Counted from the first letter of the stretch, positions 25,145-34,937 are shown. The stretch is 45,494 bases of DNA from Candidatus Baldrarchaeum yapensis (GCA_016840465.1 JAEOSH010000014.1:1-45494), one strand, 5' to 3'. A program made the numbers and translations. Notes: generated from the sequence alone by a model not told the origin.

Positions 25145-26479
25145 TTGAGCGGGATTTTCGGAATTTTCGCGTTTGATGAGATATGGCGCGTTTCCAAATT
25201 CGTATATTACGGACTCCTGGCCCTCCAAACAAGAGGCCAGGAGGTTTGTGGAATAGCGTGTGGAGGATCGGACGGAATAGTAACATGTGCAAAGAGGGGC
25301 TACGTCGATCAATCCTTCAAGGAGAATGAGTTAGAAGGAATAGGCGGATGGTACGGCATCGGCTACGTGGGCGCGGACCCCCAAAATGTACAACCCGTGA
25401 CGGTCCGCCATAACGGCATCACCGTTTCCGTCTGCTATTCCGGGAGAATATTTAACCTGCGGGAGCTCACGAAAAGGTACAATCTCCCGGAAAAGGAAAA
25501 CGAAAGCATACTGTTTGCGAAGATTCTGGCATCGGAAGTTAGAAAGAGTGGTCCCATGAACGCCGCCGCGCTTCTGATGGAAGAACTTGAGGGTGTGTAC
25601 ACGGTGCTGGCAATAACAGACCAAAAGGAGATGGTTGCCTTCAGAGATTCACATGGCGTGAAGCCGCTGACAATCGGGAGTTATGGATTCGATTATGGAG
25701 CAATAGCATCCGAAAGCGCAGGACTAGAAGTCATAGGCGCCGACTACAAGTCCGACATCATGCCAGGCGAGATATACCTCTTTACAAGCTACAGCATAGA
25801 AAGAGAGCAGGTGAGAGCTCCACAACCGAAATACTGCGCATTCGAGTACGTGTACTACGCCCGCCCCGACTCCATAATAAACGAGAAGTCGGTGTACGAT
25901 GTAAGGGTGAAAATAGGCGAGTACCTCGCAAAGGAGAGCCCCGTTGACGTGGATGTTGTCGTAGGTGTGCCTGAAACGGCAATACCCTTCGCAATGGCGT
26001 ATTCAAATGCCACCGGAACACCCATAGCCATGGGATTCATGAGAACGGGGCGCCACACAAGAACCGCAATAAAGCCCACGTACTTCGAGAGACTCGTGGG
26101 GGTGCAGCTGAAGCTTAACCCCATAAAGAGCGTGTTCTCCGGCAAAAGGGTCCTGATAATCGACGACAGCGTCGTGAGGGGAACCACAATGAAGAACGTA
26201 ATACACCTTCTCAGAAACAAGATGGGGGCCAAGGAGGTGCATGTGAGGATCGGTAGCCCCCGACTCGTGAACCCCTGCCCCTACGGAACCGAGGTCCCCA
26301 CCCGCGACGAACTGATAGCCGCAAACCTGAGCGAGGAGGAGGTCGCAATAGTCACCGGCGCGGACTCCTTCAAGTGGCTCTCGATAGACTCCCTCATCAA
26401 AGCGATCGGATTTCCACGCGAGTACCTCTGCCTTAGGTGTTTTGGAGGTGATGGGGATGAAGGTCCTACTCATAGGTAG
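25145..26479 (+). CDS. PurF paralogue with degenerate glutaminase site
   Basis: 444 residues. It starts from the TTG at 25145, 5 bp after the purF stop, with GAGGGGGTGAT just upstream. It aligns along its full length with the preceding PurF, but the glutaminase residues are lost. The nucleophile Cys is Ser2 (MSGIFGIFAF); HVRYSTTG is YVGADPQN; AFNGTI is CYSGRI; and the Asp segment NTDTEV is ENESIL. The phosphoribosyltransferase PRPP motif LIIDDSVVRGTT and the four Fe-S-type cysteines (YCAFEY, NPCPYG, LCLRC) are kept. It may use free or delivered ammonia, act on another amine, or regulate PurF. Ser as an Ntn nucleophile is known in other families, but the missing Arg and Asn argue against glutaminase activity here. 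Confidence 0.88.
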   Translation: MSGIFGIFAFDEIWRVSKFVYYGLLALQTRGQEVCGIACGGSDGIVTCAKRGYVDQSFKENELEGIGGWYGIGYVGADPQNVQPVTVRHNGITVSVCYSGRIFNLRELTKRYNLPEKENESILFAKILASEVRKSGPMNAAALLMEELEGVYTVLAITDQKEMVAFRDSHGVKPLTIGSYGFDYGAIASESAGLEVIGADYKSDIMPGEIYLFTSYSIEREQVRAPQPKYCAFEYVYYARPDSIINEKSVYDVRVKIGEYLAKESPVDVDVVVGVPETAIPFAMAYSNATGTPIAMGFMRTGRHTRTAIKPTYFERLVGVQLKLNPIKSVFSGKRVLIIDDSVVRGTTMKNVIHLLRNKMGAKEVHVRIGSPRLVNPCPYGTEVPTRDELIAANLSEEEVAIVTGADSFKWLSIDSLIKAIGFPREYLCLRCFGGDGDEGPTHR

Positions 26480-27932
26480 TGGATCACGTGAGCACGCAAT
26501 TGCGGACGCCCTTGCCAGAAGCGTGCATGAGCCGAAGATTTTCGCAGTAATGTCAAATAGAAATCCCGGCATTATCAGGATCTGTGAGAGCACGGGAGGA
26601 GAGTACTTCATCGGAAAGATCACAGACCCCCAATTTGTCAGAGAAATAGGAGAAAGAGTATCCCCCGACTTCGCGTTCATCGGACCGGAAGAACCCCAGT
26701 TCCATGGAGTATCCGATGCACTTGAGGAGGCGGGCATTCCGTGTGTCGGCGCAAGGGAGAAACTTAGTGAGATAGAGAGGTCGAAGGCATTCATGAGGAG
26801 GCTCATGTGGAAGTACAGGATACCCGGAAGGCTAAGGTTCAAAGCATTCAAGAACGTGGAGGAGGCGATCGCCTACATCAAGGAGTACGCCGAAAGCATC
26901 GCACTAAAGCCGGCAAGGCAGGCGGGAGGCAAGGGAGTCAAGGTGATCGCGGACATACAGGCGTACCTCAGGAGGGAGAGGACCGAGGTCAAGGAGAAGC
27001 ATGCAAAGAAGATCTACGAGGAGCACATGAAACCGTACGACGACATAGAGGACAAAATACTGATAGAGGAGAAGGTCGACGGGCCGGAGTACACCCTCCA
27101 GTGCTTCACCGATGGAAGGACGGTGCTCCCCCTGCCCCTGGTCCAAGACAATAAGAACGCCTTCGAGATGGACATAGGGCCGGAAACCGGCGGGATGGGG
27201 TCGATATCGGGGAAGGGCTTTCTACTACCATTCATTGAGGAGGATGAGTTCCGAGAGTCAGTGAAAATAGTGGAATCCGTGGTGAGGGCCCTAGAGAAGG
27301 AGTTCGGCATGAGATATCACGGCGTGATCTCCGGTCAGATGATGCTCACCGCCCTCTGGGGACCCACGATCATAGAATTCTATTCCCGGTTCGGAGACCC
27401 CGAGGGCGTGAACGTCCTCCCGATACTCAAAACCGACCTCGTCGAAATATCCGAGGCAGTAATCTCGGAGAAACTCCACAAGATGAAGATAGAGGTGGAG
27501 GAGAAGGCAACCGTCGTCAAGGCAATAGCCCCTCAGGGATACCCCAACAGGAGAGATCTCGCAAAGGGGCACCCGATAGCCGTGGACGAAAGGGCAATAG
27601 AGGAGCAGGGAGCAAGGGTCTTCTACGGCTCCGTGAACGTCGATAACGGAAGGTTGATAACTGGTGGCTCACGCGCCGTGGAGATATTCGCATGCGCCGA
27701 AACAATAGAGGAGGCGAGCAAGATCGTGGATAAATGCGTTAAGTACGTTAGATGCCTGGACGGATGGGGGCTCTTCTACAGAAGTGACATAGGCTCGAGC
27801 ACCCTCCTGCACAGGAGAATGGAACTCGCAGAGCTGGTGAGGAACGTCTACCGCTACAGGAGGTCCAAGGGCATCATCGGGATCAAGATAGACTGGATTC
27901 CCGGAGTTGGAAAAATAGTGTACGAGAGCTGA
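26457..27932 (+). CDS. purD: Phosphoribosylamine-glycine ligase (GAR synthetase)
   Basis: 491 residues, the longer archaeal form. It makes GAR from phosphoribosylamine, glycine and ATP. It begins MKVLLIGSGSREHAIADALA, then has the ATP-grasp elements KPARQAGGKGVKV, DGPEYTLQCFTDG, ETGGMGSISG and EFYSRFGDPEGVNVLP. The ATG at 26457 follows GGAGGTGAT by a few bases and lies inside the end of the previous gene; the in-frame TTG at 26442 is less likely. The region between 175 and 210 (RRERTEVKEKHAKKIYEEHMKPYDD) is an insertion seen in archaeal PurD. Confidence 0.93.
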   Translation: MKVLLIGSGSREHAIADALARSVHEPKIFAVMSNRNPGIIRICESTGGEYFIGKITDPQFVREIGERVSPDFAFIGPEEPQFHGVSDALEEAGIPCVGAREKLSEIERSKAFMRRLMWKYRIPGRLRFKAFKNVEEAIAYIKEYAESIALKPARQAGGKGVKVIADIQAYLRRERTEVKEKHAKKIYEEHMKPYDDIEDKILIEEKVDGPEYTLQCFTDGRTVLPLPLVQDNKNAFEMDIGPETGGMGSISGKGFLLPFIEEDEFRESVKIVESVVRALEKEFGMRYHGVISGQMMLTALWGPTIIEFYSRFGDPEGVNVLPILKTDLVEISEAVISEKLHKMKIEVEEKATVVKAIAPQGYPNRRDLAKGHPIAVDERAIEEQGARVFYGSVNVDNGRLITGGSRAVEIFACAETIEEASKIVDKCVKYVRCLDGWGLFYRSDIGSSTLLHRRMELAELVRNVYRYRRSKGIIGIKIDWIPGVGKIVYES

Positions 27933-27943
27933 GGTGCGTGGCA

Positions 27944-29026
27944 ATGGCTAAGGATAGGGTTAGGGTTGCAGCGATCCAGATATACATGCACGGGGTCCCG
28001 AGCGAGGAGAGGTGGAGAAAGCACATCCACTGGATGAATGAGGCGGTGAGGCTCGGTGCGGACCTCATATGCACGACGGAGTTTTTCCTGGGAGGCGAAA
28101 CTTACTGGAGAAAGGAGAGAATAGAGTTCTTCAGGAACTTCTGCAAAGAGAATGGGGTGTACGTCGCGGCGCACTCCTACCAGAGGGTCAAGTTGGATGG
28201 AGACAAGCGGGTGACCAAGAGCAGAATAATATTCTTCGCCCCCGGTGGCGAAATCATCGGAACCTTCGACAAAGTGCATCTCTACCCCACCGATGTCCAC
28301 TTGGCACGCGCGACGCAGGGTACCGACTTCCCGGTGTTCGACACCAAAATTGGAAAAATAGGGTTTGGGGTCTGCGAAGACCTCATGATCCCGGAACACA
28401 TACGATGCCTCAGGTCAAGAGGCGCCGAAATAGTGATAATCCCGAGCAGAATGCCGGGGAACTATCTCGTCTGCTGGAAGGATGTCGCAGTTGTGAGGGC
28501 AATAGAGAGCTGCGTCTACATAGTGACAATAGGGGAGGCGGGAATGCACGCGGTGGGGACCCTCGCGGTGAGCCCGCGCCTCGATAATCCAATAGTTGCC
28601 GAAATGGGTCCCCACGAGGGCGTGATGATCGCAGACCTGGATCTCGCATGGCTCAGGTCCGAGCGCAATCGGAAACCAGTACTCGATCAACTCAGGAAAA
28701 AGGAGGATGTCGAGGAACTTTCCGTGAAGACGAAGGTCCACGACTTCGTTTTTAGGCTTGAGGACTGGCAACCTGAGCTGTACATTCCGGTGTACGCGGC
28801 GGCAAGCATCGACAAGAGGGTCAGGATGTTTTCGGAGAAGGGGATATGGGTCGAAAGGGAGGTTGTGGAGAGGTTGCTGGACACCTACAGCCGACTGATG
28901 ACTGTGGTAGCCCAAATAGAGGAGATCGCTGACGAGAACCTCAAGGTGCGGCTGCCATCGATCGCGGTAATAAAAAGCGATTTTGAATTCTTAAAACGCC
29001 TCTTAGAGGTGCTGAAGGGTGAGTGA
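27944..29026 (+). CDS. Nitrilase-superfamily amidohydrolase within the purine operon
   Basis: 360 residues, longer than the typical 260-300 because of a C-terminal extension of about 90 residues. The carbon-nitrogen hydrolase triad is visible as Glu46 (TTEFFLGG), Lys110 ([10 protein letters not shown]) and Cys144 ([12 protein letters not shown]). These enzymes hydrolyse amides, nitriles or carbamoyl groups, and some are glutaminases for partner enzymes, as in glutamine-dependent NAD synthetase. The substrate is unknown. It starts at ATG 27944 with GAGGTG 7 bp before, 11 bp after purD, and overlaps purE by 8 bp, so it is clearly a member of the operon. The C-terminal segment ([39 protein letters not shown] region) is helical and not part of the core fold. 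Confidence 0.85.
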   Translation: MAKDRVRVAAIQIYMHGVPSEERWRKHIHWMNEAVRLGADLICTTEFFLGGETYWRKERIEFFRNFCKENGVYVAAHSYQRVKLDGDKRVTKSRIIFFAPGGEIIGTFDKVHLYPTDVHLARATQGTDFPVFDTKIGKIGFGVCEDLMIPEHIRCLRSRGAEIVIIPSRMPGNYLVCWKDVAVVRAIESCVYIVTIGEAGMHAVGTLAVSPRLDNPIVAEMGPHEGVMIADLDLAWLRSERNRKPVLDQLRKKEDVEELSVKTKVHDFVFRLEDWQPELYIPVYAAASIDKRVRMFSEKGIWVEREVVERLLDTYSRLMTVVAQIEEIADENLKVRLPSIAVIKSDFEFLKRLLEVLKGE

Positions 29027-29465
29027 GGAGATAGAAGTCGCAATAGTAATGGGAAGTAAAAGTGATGAGCACGTTGCCAAAAAGGCGGCTGACGCCCTTT
29101 CTGAGTTGGGGATAAAGTACGAAGTTAAGATCCTTTCCGCCCACAGAAACCCCGATGAACTGCGTGAATACATCAGAAAATGCAAAGCTAAGGTTTTCAT
29201 CGCAATAGCCGGGCTTTCGGCACACCTTCCCGGATTCATAGCATCACACACCGATAAACCGGTGATAGGAGTCCCCGTTAACGTACAACTCGGCGGACTC
29301 GATGCCCTTCTTTCCATGGTCCAGATGCCCCCGGGTGTGCCAGTAGCGACCGTGGGAATAGACAATGGCAGAAACGCCGCACTTCTCGCCGCAAGAATAC
29401 TCGCATTGTTCGATGAAAGGATAAAGAGAAAGTTGGAGGAGGCGAAAAGTGAGAGGAGAGGGTAG
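29019..29465 (+). CDS. purE: N5-carboxyaminoimidazole ribonucleotide mutase PurE
   Basis: 148 residues. It supplies CAIR for PurC. It has the nucleotide motif VMGSKSD (10-16), SAHRNPDE (40-47) and the active-site His69 in [16 protein letters not shown], with [25 protein letters not shown] as the typical C-terminal block. It starts with GTG in GGGTGAGTGAGGAG. No purK was seen, so it may act as the class II AIR carboxylase or a distant purK exists; the sequence does not decide. It overlaps purM by 17 bp. Confidence 0.92.
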   Translation: MSEEIEVAIVMGSKSDEHVAKKAADALSELGIKYEVKILSAHRNPDELREYIRKCKAKVFIAIAGLSAHLPGFIASHTDKPVIGVPVNVQLGGLDALLSMVQMPPGVPVATVGIDNGRNAALLAARILALFDERIKRKLEEAKSERRG

Positions 29466-30531
29466 CGGGTGGACGTACGCAAAAGCGGGTGTCGATGAAG
29501 GGAAGGTTTCCAAAGCCTTATCCGGAGTTTGGAAGATGCTCATAGAGACCTTTGATTTTAGAAAGGGAAGAAAAGCTCACCCCTTGAACGTGATAGGGCA
29601 CTACGCTGGACTATTAGATGTGGGAACGGACGTCCTGCTGGCATTGCACGTAGACGGAGTGGGCTCAAAGGTTCTAGTGGCGCAAATGCTGAACAAATAC
29701 GACACGGTGGGTATAGACCTCGTGGCGATGCACGCAAACGACCTCATATCGATAGGGGCCGAGCCGGTGGCACTCGTAGATTACCTAGCTGTTAAGGAAC
29801 CCGACGAGCAACTCATCCAAGAAGTCATGAAGGGAGTCGTGGAAGGGGCAAAGATCGCGAGAATGTGCGTGATAGGAGGAGAAACGGCGGTATTGCCAGA
29901 CGTAATCACCGGATACGAGAGCGGCAAGCCATTTGACCTTTCGGGGATGAGCCTGGGCGTCGTTGAGAGGGATAAGGTCATACTGGGAGATAAGGTCGAG
30001 GTGGGAGACGCCGTGATAGGGCTCGCGAGCAGTGGGATCCACTCCAACGGTCTCACACTTGCAAGGAGGGTTCTCTTCGAGGAGGCGAAAATACCACCCT
30101 CCGCGTACATTGAGGAGTTGAGGAAAACACTAGGGGAGGAGTTACTCACTCCCACGAGGATATACGTTGACGAGGTGCTGAGCATTTTAGAAAGCGGAAT
30201 AGAAGTTCACGGGCTGGCGCACATAACGGGTGGCGCGTTCACAAAGCTGAAGAGGATCTCGAGAGGAAGGGTCAGGATAAGGCTGGATAAGATGCCGGAG
30301 CCTCAGCCGATATTTAAGATGATACAGCGCCTGGGAAATGTCGAAACGGAGGAAATGTACAGGACGTTCAATATGGGAATCGGATTCGTAATAGTGGCGC
30401 CGCGGCGGGAGATTGAGAACATATCATCGGTACTGGAGGAAAAGAGAACTACATACTACGTCCTTGGCCGAGTTGAAAGCGGATCCGACATCGTCATAAG
30501 AGCGTATGATGGAACCCTCATTGTTTTCTGA
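29449..30531 (+). CDS. purM: Phosphoribosylformylglycinamidine cyclo-ligase (AIR synthetase)
   Basis: 360 residues, full length. It cyclises FGAM to AIR with ATP. Marks are the N-terminal [12 protein letters not shown], then [47 protein letters not shown], and [18 protein letters not shown], with [16 protein letters not shown] and the [10 protein letters not shown] end. It is the last gene of the operon and begins with GTG inside purE. The inverted repeat at 30561-30587 is a likely terminator. Confidence 0.94.
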   Translation: MRGEGSGWTYAKAGVDEGKVSKALSGVWKMLIETFDFRKGRKAHPLNVIGHYAGLLDVGTDVLLALHVDGVGSKVLVAQMLNKYDTVGIDLVAMHANDLISIGAEPVALVDYLAVKEPDEQLIQEVMKGVVEGAKIARMCVIGGETAVLPDVITGYESGKPFDLSGMSLGVVERDKVILGDKVEVGDAVIGLASSGIHSNGLTLARRVLFEEAKIPPSAYIEELRKTLGEELLTPTRIYVDEVLSILESGIEVHGLAHITGGAFTKLKRISRGRVRIRLDKMPEPQPIFKMIQRLGNVETEEMYRTFNMGIGFVIVAPRREIENISSVLEEKRTTYYVLGRVESGSDIVIRAYDGTLIVF

Positions 30532-30560
30532 CAATCCTCCAATATCCTCTTTATTTGCTT

Positions 30561-30587
30561 TTTACAAATAATTCGCCTTTTTGTAAA
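30561..30587. terminator. Possible terminator after purM
   Basis: TTTACAAA (30561-30568) pairs with TTTGTAAA (30580-30587), and both arms are next to T- or A-rich tracts (CTTTTTA, GAAAAG). It sits between purM and the converging minus-strand membrane genes and could serve both. Archaeal termination mainly needs T-runs, so the hairpin may be incidental. Confidence 0.45.
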
Positions 30588-30636
30588 TGAGAAAAGAAAT
30601 GAATGGAAGTTTTGCTAAGCAGCTCCCAATCTGTTT

Positions 30637-30825
30637 TTACCAGAATAATGGGTACACCGCTATTCCCGCTAGGATTATGAACACCACTATGACCGTTGCC
30701 GCCGCAAGTATTCTCTTCCTTCCCTTAAACGCGCTCAGGAAGCCCTGCATCCAATAAAGCAGTATGAGGAGGATGCCGCTGCACACCATCAAGATCCATA
30801 GAGCGATGCACAGCACCAGATGCAT
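30637..30825 (-). CDS. Small membrane protein, two transmembrane segments
   Basis: 62 residues with two hydrophobic stretches, LVLCIALWILMVCSGILLILL and ILAAATVIVVFIILAGIAVYP, separated by the basic SAFKGRKR. It is not in a recognised family. It begins 15 bp after the stop of the large membrane protein upstream and has GGTAGG before the ATG, so the two are probably co-expressed and may interact. Confidence 0.6.
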   Translation of the reverse strand: MHLVLCIALWILMVCSGILLILLYWMQGFLSAFKGRKRILAAATVIVVFIILAGIAVYPLFW

Positions 30826-30840
30826 CCTACCACGCCTCTA

Positions 30841-32832
30841 TCAAATCTCGATGTTGGTATTGTTGAACTCCACGATCGCCCAGCGGTCCTCGACCTTGAT
30901 CGCTACTAGGTGCACCTTATCTCCCGGTTTCGTCAGCAGCAACTCGTACCACTGGGTGACGTTCAGATCCTGAGCGGTGGCTTCCACAAAGTACGTTTCG
31001 GTGCCGCTCACGTTTTTCACGTAGAGAACCACATGCGTCTCCCCATCGCTGATGTAGCTTGTGACATTGAGCACCTCGAAGTCTCCCTCTATCCTGTTCT
31101 GATATCCCACCCCGACGGCCCTCGCTAGGACCCTCTTGTAGCCCTCTACAACCCTCGCCACGAAGTCACTGCCGTGCTCGTTCTCCTCAATTTCCGCCCA
31201 GTAGAAGTAGCTTATATTGTGCGCGTTTATCAAAACCAGCCCCTTCAGGAGGATCGTCGCCTCCTTTCTCCAGTAAATCGGAACGTACCACGTCCACACG
31301 GTCTCGTTCGTTATCGGATGCTTAACGGGGTACAGCATCCCCATGGTTGCAAAGTACTCGCCAACCGCCGGCTTCGGGAACAGAGACTCAGCGTAGTCGT
31401 GAGCAACCCTTCCACTTATGAGACCAAGCCTGCGGAAGTCGTGGAACACGATACCCTCCTTGCTGATCCTGAAGATCCCCGCAAGCGTCCTATCATTCCC
31501 CAAGGGGTGCACGTGTATGAACGCCTCGACCCTCATGGTGTCCGGGTTTATTATGTACCTCGTGTCCTCGGACATCTCGAGGCGGTCCATCGACGCCGGA
31601 ATCGTGAGGAATCCCCGGGCGAAGAAGTCTATCGTCCCGTTCCTGTAATACTGCCCGATGTTGGAGACTATCGACTCTATCAGGTCCTCATCGCATATCT
31701 GGGGGATCCAGTCGGGCGCATCCGCTGGCTCGTATCTCCCAACAATCCTCCCCTCACTGTCAAATACGAGAATCTCCCCGGGAACGTCATACAGGTAAGG
31801 CGTCACCTCCACCCTCATCAGGACAAGCACAATCTCCCCCTTGTCGTCAAAGGTGAAGTACGCCCTCGACGCGGTTATGCTCGTGTCCTCGAGGAAACTC
31901 TTCAGGAAAACCTCTCTCCCTCCTAGCAAAACGTTGCCCACGTAGAACCTCTTCTTTATGAGATCTGGAGGCCTGAGAGGGTCATTTGCATGCACGACTA
32001 TAAAGCCGAGTATGTAGTTCTCCGCAAAGAGGTTCGCCGGATACACCGGCGCGATCCATACGAGTTCTCCGTTCCACACAGTTATGTGAGGATCACCCAG
32101 CTTGGCGTTGGATCCAAACTCCGAAAGATACCTGCTCATGGTGGACGCCGCGAGACCCTCGTCCACAAGCCTAACCATCGACGGCGGAACCTCGGATTTA
32201 AAGGGAGGCTCTTCCGTAACCTTCACGTAGCTGTTGAAGTGCTCCGCCTGCCAATAGGGGGGCAGTATCGAGATGCACGAGAGACAGATGACCAGCAGGA
32301 AGATCGGCGCTATGACGGTCCTTCTTCCGCCGAAGGGAATCTTAAAGAATACGTCGGGCGCGAAGAGAATCCTAAGGAATATGACAAGATAGTAGTAGAT
32401 GTAGAGGGGAAGCAGCAGTAGCATTCCAATGAGCATCGCCAGTATCGCGAATATTGCAACCCCGATCGCGCCCCATATTGTGAACTCGTCCACTGCCCTC
32501 CTTTCCATCCTGAGATACCTGAGACCCTCCTCAGCGTAGCTCTGCAAAGTGTAATATCGATTGAACGTGAACCTCATCAGCGAGAGTCCGAGAAACAATA
32601 AGAATATCGTTCTCACCAGAAGCTCCGGGTTCCCGGGAGGGGCTTCCGGCCAGAGGTACAAGGGTAGCAAAAATGCATTGATTATTCCCTCGGCAACGAG
32701 GAATAGCACAAAGAAGACCCTGCGCCATAGCTTCTCCGCGCCTGGTGGGATACCGAAAACCCTAGGAAAAGCCATGGGCAAAATGAACATGAGCACCGCA
32801 AGGTGCGCCGCCGTGATCATAACAGTCGGCAT
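30841..32832 (-). CDS. Large membrane protein with N-terminal transmembrane bundle and big soluble domain
   Basis: About 663 residues; I recognise no named family. The first 200 residues contain about six hydrophobic segments (from MITAAHLAVLMFILPMAF to VIAPIFLLVICLSCISILPPYW). The rest is a soluble, probably extracytoplasmic domain of 450 residues rich in aromatic beta-strand patterns (ELVWIAPVYPANLF, AFIHVHPLGNDRTL, LVWTWYVPIYWRKE-type segments) with N-glycosylation-like sequons. The start at 32832 follows GGGGGT; the open frame back to 32976 is basic and unlike the rest. The domain pattern suggests a surface or cell-envelope protein. The small membrane protein downstream shares the transcript. 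Confidence 0.7.
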   Translation of the reverse strand: MPTVMITAAHLAVLMFILPMAFPRVFGIPPGAEKLWRRVFFVLFLVAEGIINAFLLPLYLWPEAPPGNPELLVRTIFLLFLGLSLMRFTFNRYYTLQSYAEEGLRYLRMERRAVDEFTIWGAIGVAIFAILAMLIGMLLLLPLYIYYYLVIFLRILFAPDVFFKIPFGGRRTVIAPIFLLVICLSCISILPPYWQAEHFNSYVKVTEEPPFKSEVPPSMVRLVDEGLAASTMSRYLSEFGSNAKLGDPHITVWNGELVWIAPVYPANLFAENYILGFIVVHANDPLRPPDLIKKRFYVGNVLLGGREVFLKSFLEDTSITASRAYFTFDDKGEIVLVLMRVEVTPYLYDVPGEILVFDSEGRIVGRYEPADAPDWIPQICDEDLIESIVSNIGQYYRNGTIDFFARGFLTIPASMDRLEMSEDTRYIINPDTMRVEAFIHVHPLGNDRTLAGIFRISKEGIVFHDFRRLGLISGRVAHDYAESLFPKPAVGEYFATMGMLYPVKHPITNETVWTWYVPIYWRKEATILLKGLVLINAHNISYFYWAEIEENEHGSDFVARVVEGYKRVLARAVGVGYQNRIEGDFEVLNVTSYISDGETHVVLYVKNVSGTETYFVEATAQDLNVTQWYELLLTKPGDKVHLVAIKVEDRWAIVEFNNTNIEI

Positions 32833-32950
32833 GCCGACCCCCACCCAAAACCTGATAGCAATAACTATTAACGCTTTCCATTCGCGTCCACAACCCACCA
32901 CTACGCCGATAGTAACACTTACATCCTTCCGAGTATCAACAACGGCCCGA

Positions 32951-33897
32951 TCAACACTTGCAGAGCAGATCCACAACCTCAGAAACCGTCCTTACTTTCT
33001 CTAGGTTCTCTATGGTCCTTATGACCTCCCTCACCCTTTCATTCCCCAACACGCCGGATGCCTCCCTCGAAAACCTCTCCTCCGCGGGATAAGGATTCCC
33101 TGCCGCACCCACCGGAACCTCACACTCGGCCGACAGCACCTCACCGTTCCTCAGTTTCACCTTCACCCTCGCGCCGAACGGCATCTTAAGCGTTGATAGC
33201 AACAAGCCCGGCATCAACTCCACCCTCACCTTCTCCATAAGCATCCAAACATCGGAGTCAAGGGCTCTCTCAACCGTAAGATCCTGAGGACTGACCGATC
33301 CACGAAGCAGCGCAACCGCAACGTTGAACGGTGTGTAAAAGTTCAGAGCAACGGACGACCGAAATCTCTTCACCCATTCTGGATTTGCAAAGAGACGGGC
33401 AAGGTCATCCATAAGGAGGGTCATGAAGTGAACGTAAACAACGATCTCCTCCACCTCCTTCGGCTTTATCTTCCTCTTACGGGAGATTTCAGTCGCGCAG
33501 TCTATCACGGCGCTCACATACGCGCACCCCGGGTGCACCTTTATCGAGAGGGTGTCCGTAACCTAAGCTTCCCCTAAATCGTTGCTCAACATCGAGACAA
33601 TTGCTCCATCCGCCACCAGATTGCAGAAGCCTATAGGATGCCCCAGAACGTCGGGAGCCGCCGTGAAACCCCCTCGGCAAGTCTGGCTGCCATTACCCCC
33701 AGCATCGCCGGAACCGCCAACGTCAAAACCTTAGTATGAGGGCCCATGAAACCCCTGATCGCTATGAACGTCGCCTGGTACGCCGCAATACCTATGGCGT
33801 TCCTAATCCTCTCTTTGTCCAATCCCAGGAGCCGAGAAGCCGCACACGCCGACCCTATCAGGTGAACGTAGTTCCAAAGCTGACCGTTGTGTACCCC
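32951..33897 (-). pseudogene. MmgE/PrpD family (2-methylcitrate dehydratase-like) pseudogene
   Basis: The gene is broken three ways. It begins abruptly at NGQLWNYVHLIGSACAASRLLGLDKERIR (33890s), so about 150 N-terminal residues are missing. Within a G-run near 33669 one G is lacking, which shifts the frame (AEGVSRRL for expected AEGFTAAPDVL). An in-frame TAG lies at 33563-33565 between NDLGEA and VTDTLSIKVHPGCAY. The remaining C-terminal part is 195 clean residues starting at the HPGCAY motif. PrpD-like proteins dehydrate 2-methylcitrate or related hydroxy-acids, and a methylisocitrate lyase-like gene lies 1 kb away. Because other damage is present, the TAG is not read as pyrrolysine. Confidence 0.8.
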
Positions 33898-34136
33898 TTC
33901 TCAAGATCCAAGAGAGCACCTAATCGAACTCATAATCACGTATAAAGCACGGGAATTCTCTCGCGACCATCAACATGCTTAAATATAACACCGTTGTACA
34001 GTATTTCGGTTACTTATCTGTGTGTTTCTAACTTTTTGTGGTCATGTCGGATTTTCATGCTGTTAAGTGCCGGCAAACTGTCCCATAAACCTCTACGTCC
34101 CTGAAGGAAAATTTCAGAAGTAAGAAGTACTATTTT

Positions 34137-34734
34137 ATGAGTGGTGACAGCGTTGAGACCTCTGAGAGTCTTGATTCAAATAATAGACTTCGAGGAGTTC
34201 CATTCGGGGCGCCTCTCGAGGAATGCAGATACGTTGAGGCGAGAGCACTAGTAGATACGGGTGCCCTTTACATGTTTGTCCCGGAGAATGTCTTAAAGGT
34301 TGACAATGGAAGCCTGACGTTCTCAAGGAGGGTTGCCGAAAATCGGCCTCCTGAGTCCTTAATAAGAGCAACTATGGGCGGAACTCTTCCGTATCCCCTT
34401 GTAGAACTGGTAGTTTCCATGCGCGTGGGGGAGAAGGCGGTTGCCGGAACTGCGACCGCGGTCATCGCGCCAGCGGATCTGGGGAATTGGCTATTCATCG
34501 ACAACTTCAGGAGGGCGGTACAATTATGGGGGAGGGAGCGGGGCATGGATTACGGGGAGGCGGTTCAGGAGTTGTGTAGAAAGTACGAGGAGACAATAAA
34601 TAAATGTGTTGCGCAAGATGGGAATAGACTGCATAATAGGTCTGAGCACACTGGACTCTCTAGGATTAACGGTTTCCGAGGGAGAATTAAACTCTCCACC
34701 GGGGCTTTATTCTATTGTAGTGCTACATAAGTAA
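34137..34734 (+). pseudogene. Retropepsin-like aspartic protease, frameshifted
   Basis: The frame at 34137 encodes YVEARALVDTGALYMFVPENVL, the DTG active-site element of single-domain clan AA aspartic proteases, and AVAGTATAVIAPADLG. The expected C-terminal block reads only in the +1 frame, KMGIDCIIGLSTLDSLGLTVSEGEL, from about 34606 to 34734. Upstream of the DTG, another frame gives RVLIQIIDFEEFHSGRLS, which looks like the normal N-terminal strand. Two frame changes are therefore needed for the full protein. If not a pseudogene, the 197-residue product from 34137 would lack the usual C-terminus. Confidence 0.5.
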
Positions 34735-34937
34735 GAGCACTGACACACGCCAGCGCGTAACACTGACATTTCGTCATATGGTTCTGGACAATGCGGATCC
34801 TCCCACGTTCTAACTTAATTTTTCAAAGAGTGCAGATGCGGGATAGAGTGAGTATTACAACCGCGCCCCTCCCCAGCATTCTTGCCAAAAATTTGTAAAC
34901 TTCTGATGTGACACTCCTCAAACCCTACTTACCCTAC

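Noticed and set aside
30910-31926. Plus-strand frames opposite the large membrane protein
   Set aside because: They are shadows of a GC-biased coding strand, rich in Arg and Pro, without ribosome sites.
33563-33565. In-frame TAG in the PrpD-like gene, possibly pyrrolysine
   Set aside because: The gene also lacks its N-terminus and has a frameshift, so decay is simpler. No pyl genes or PYLIS-like context are visible.
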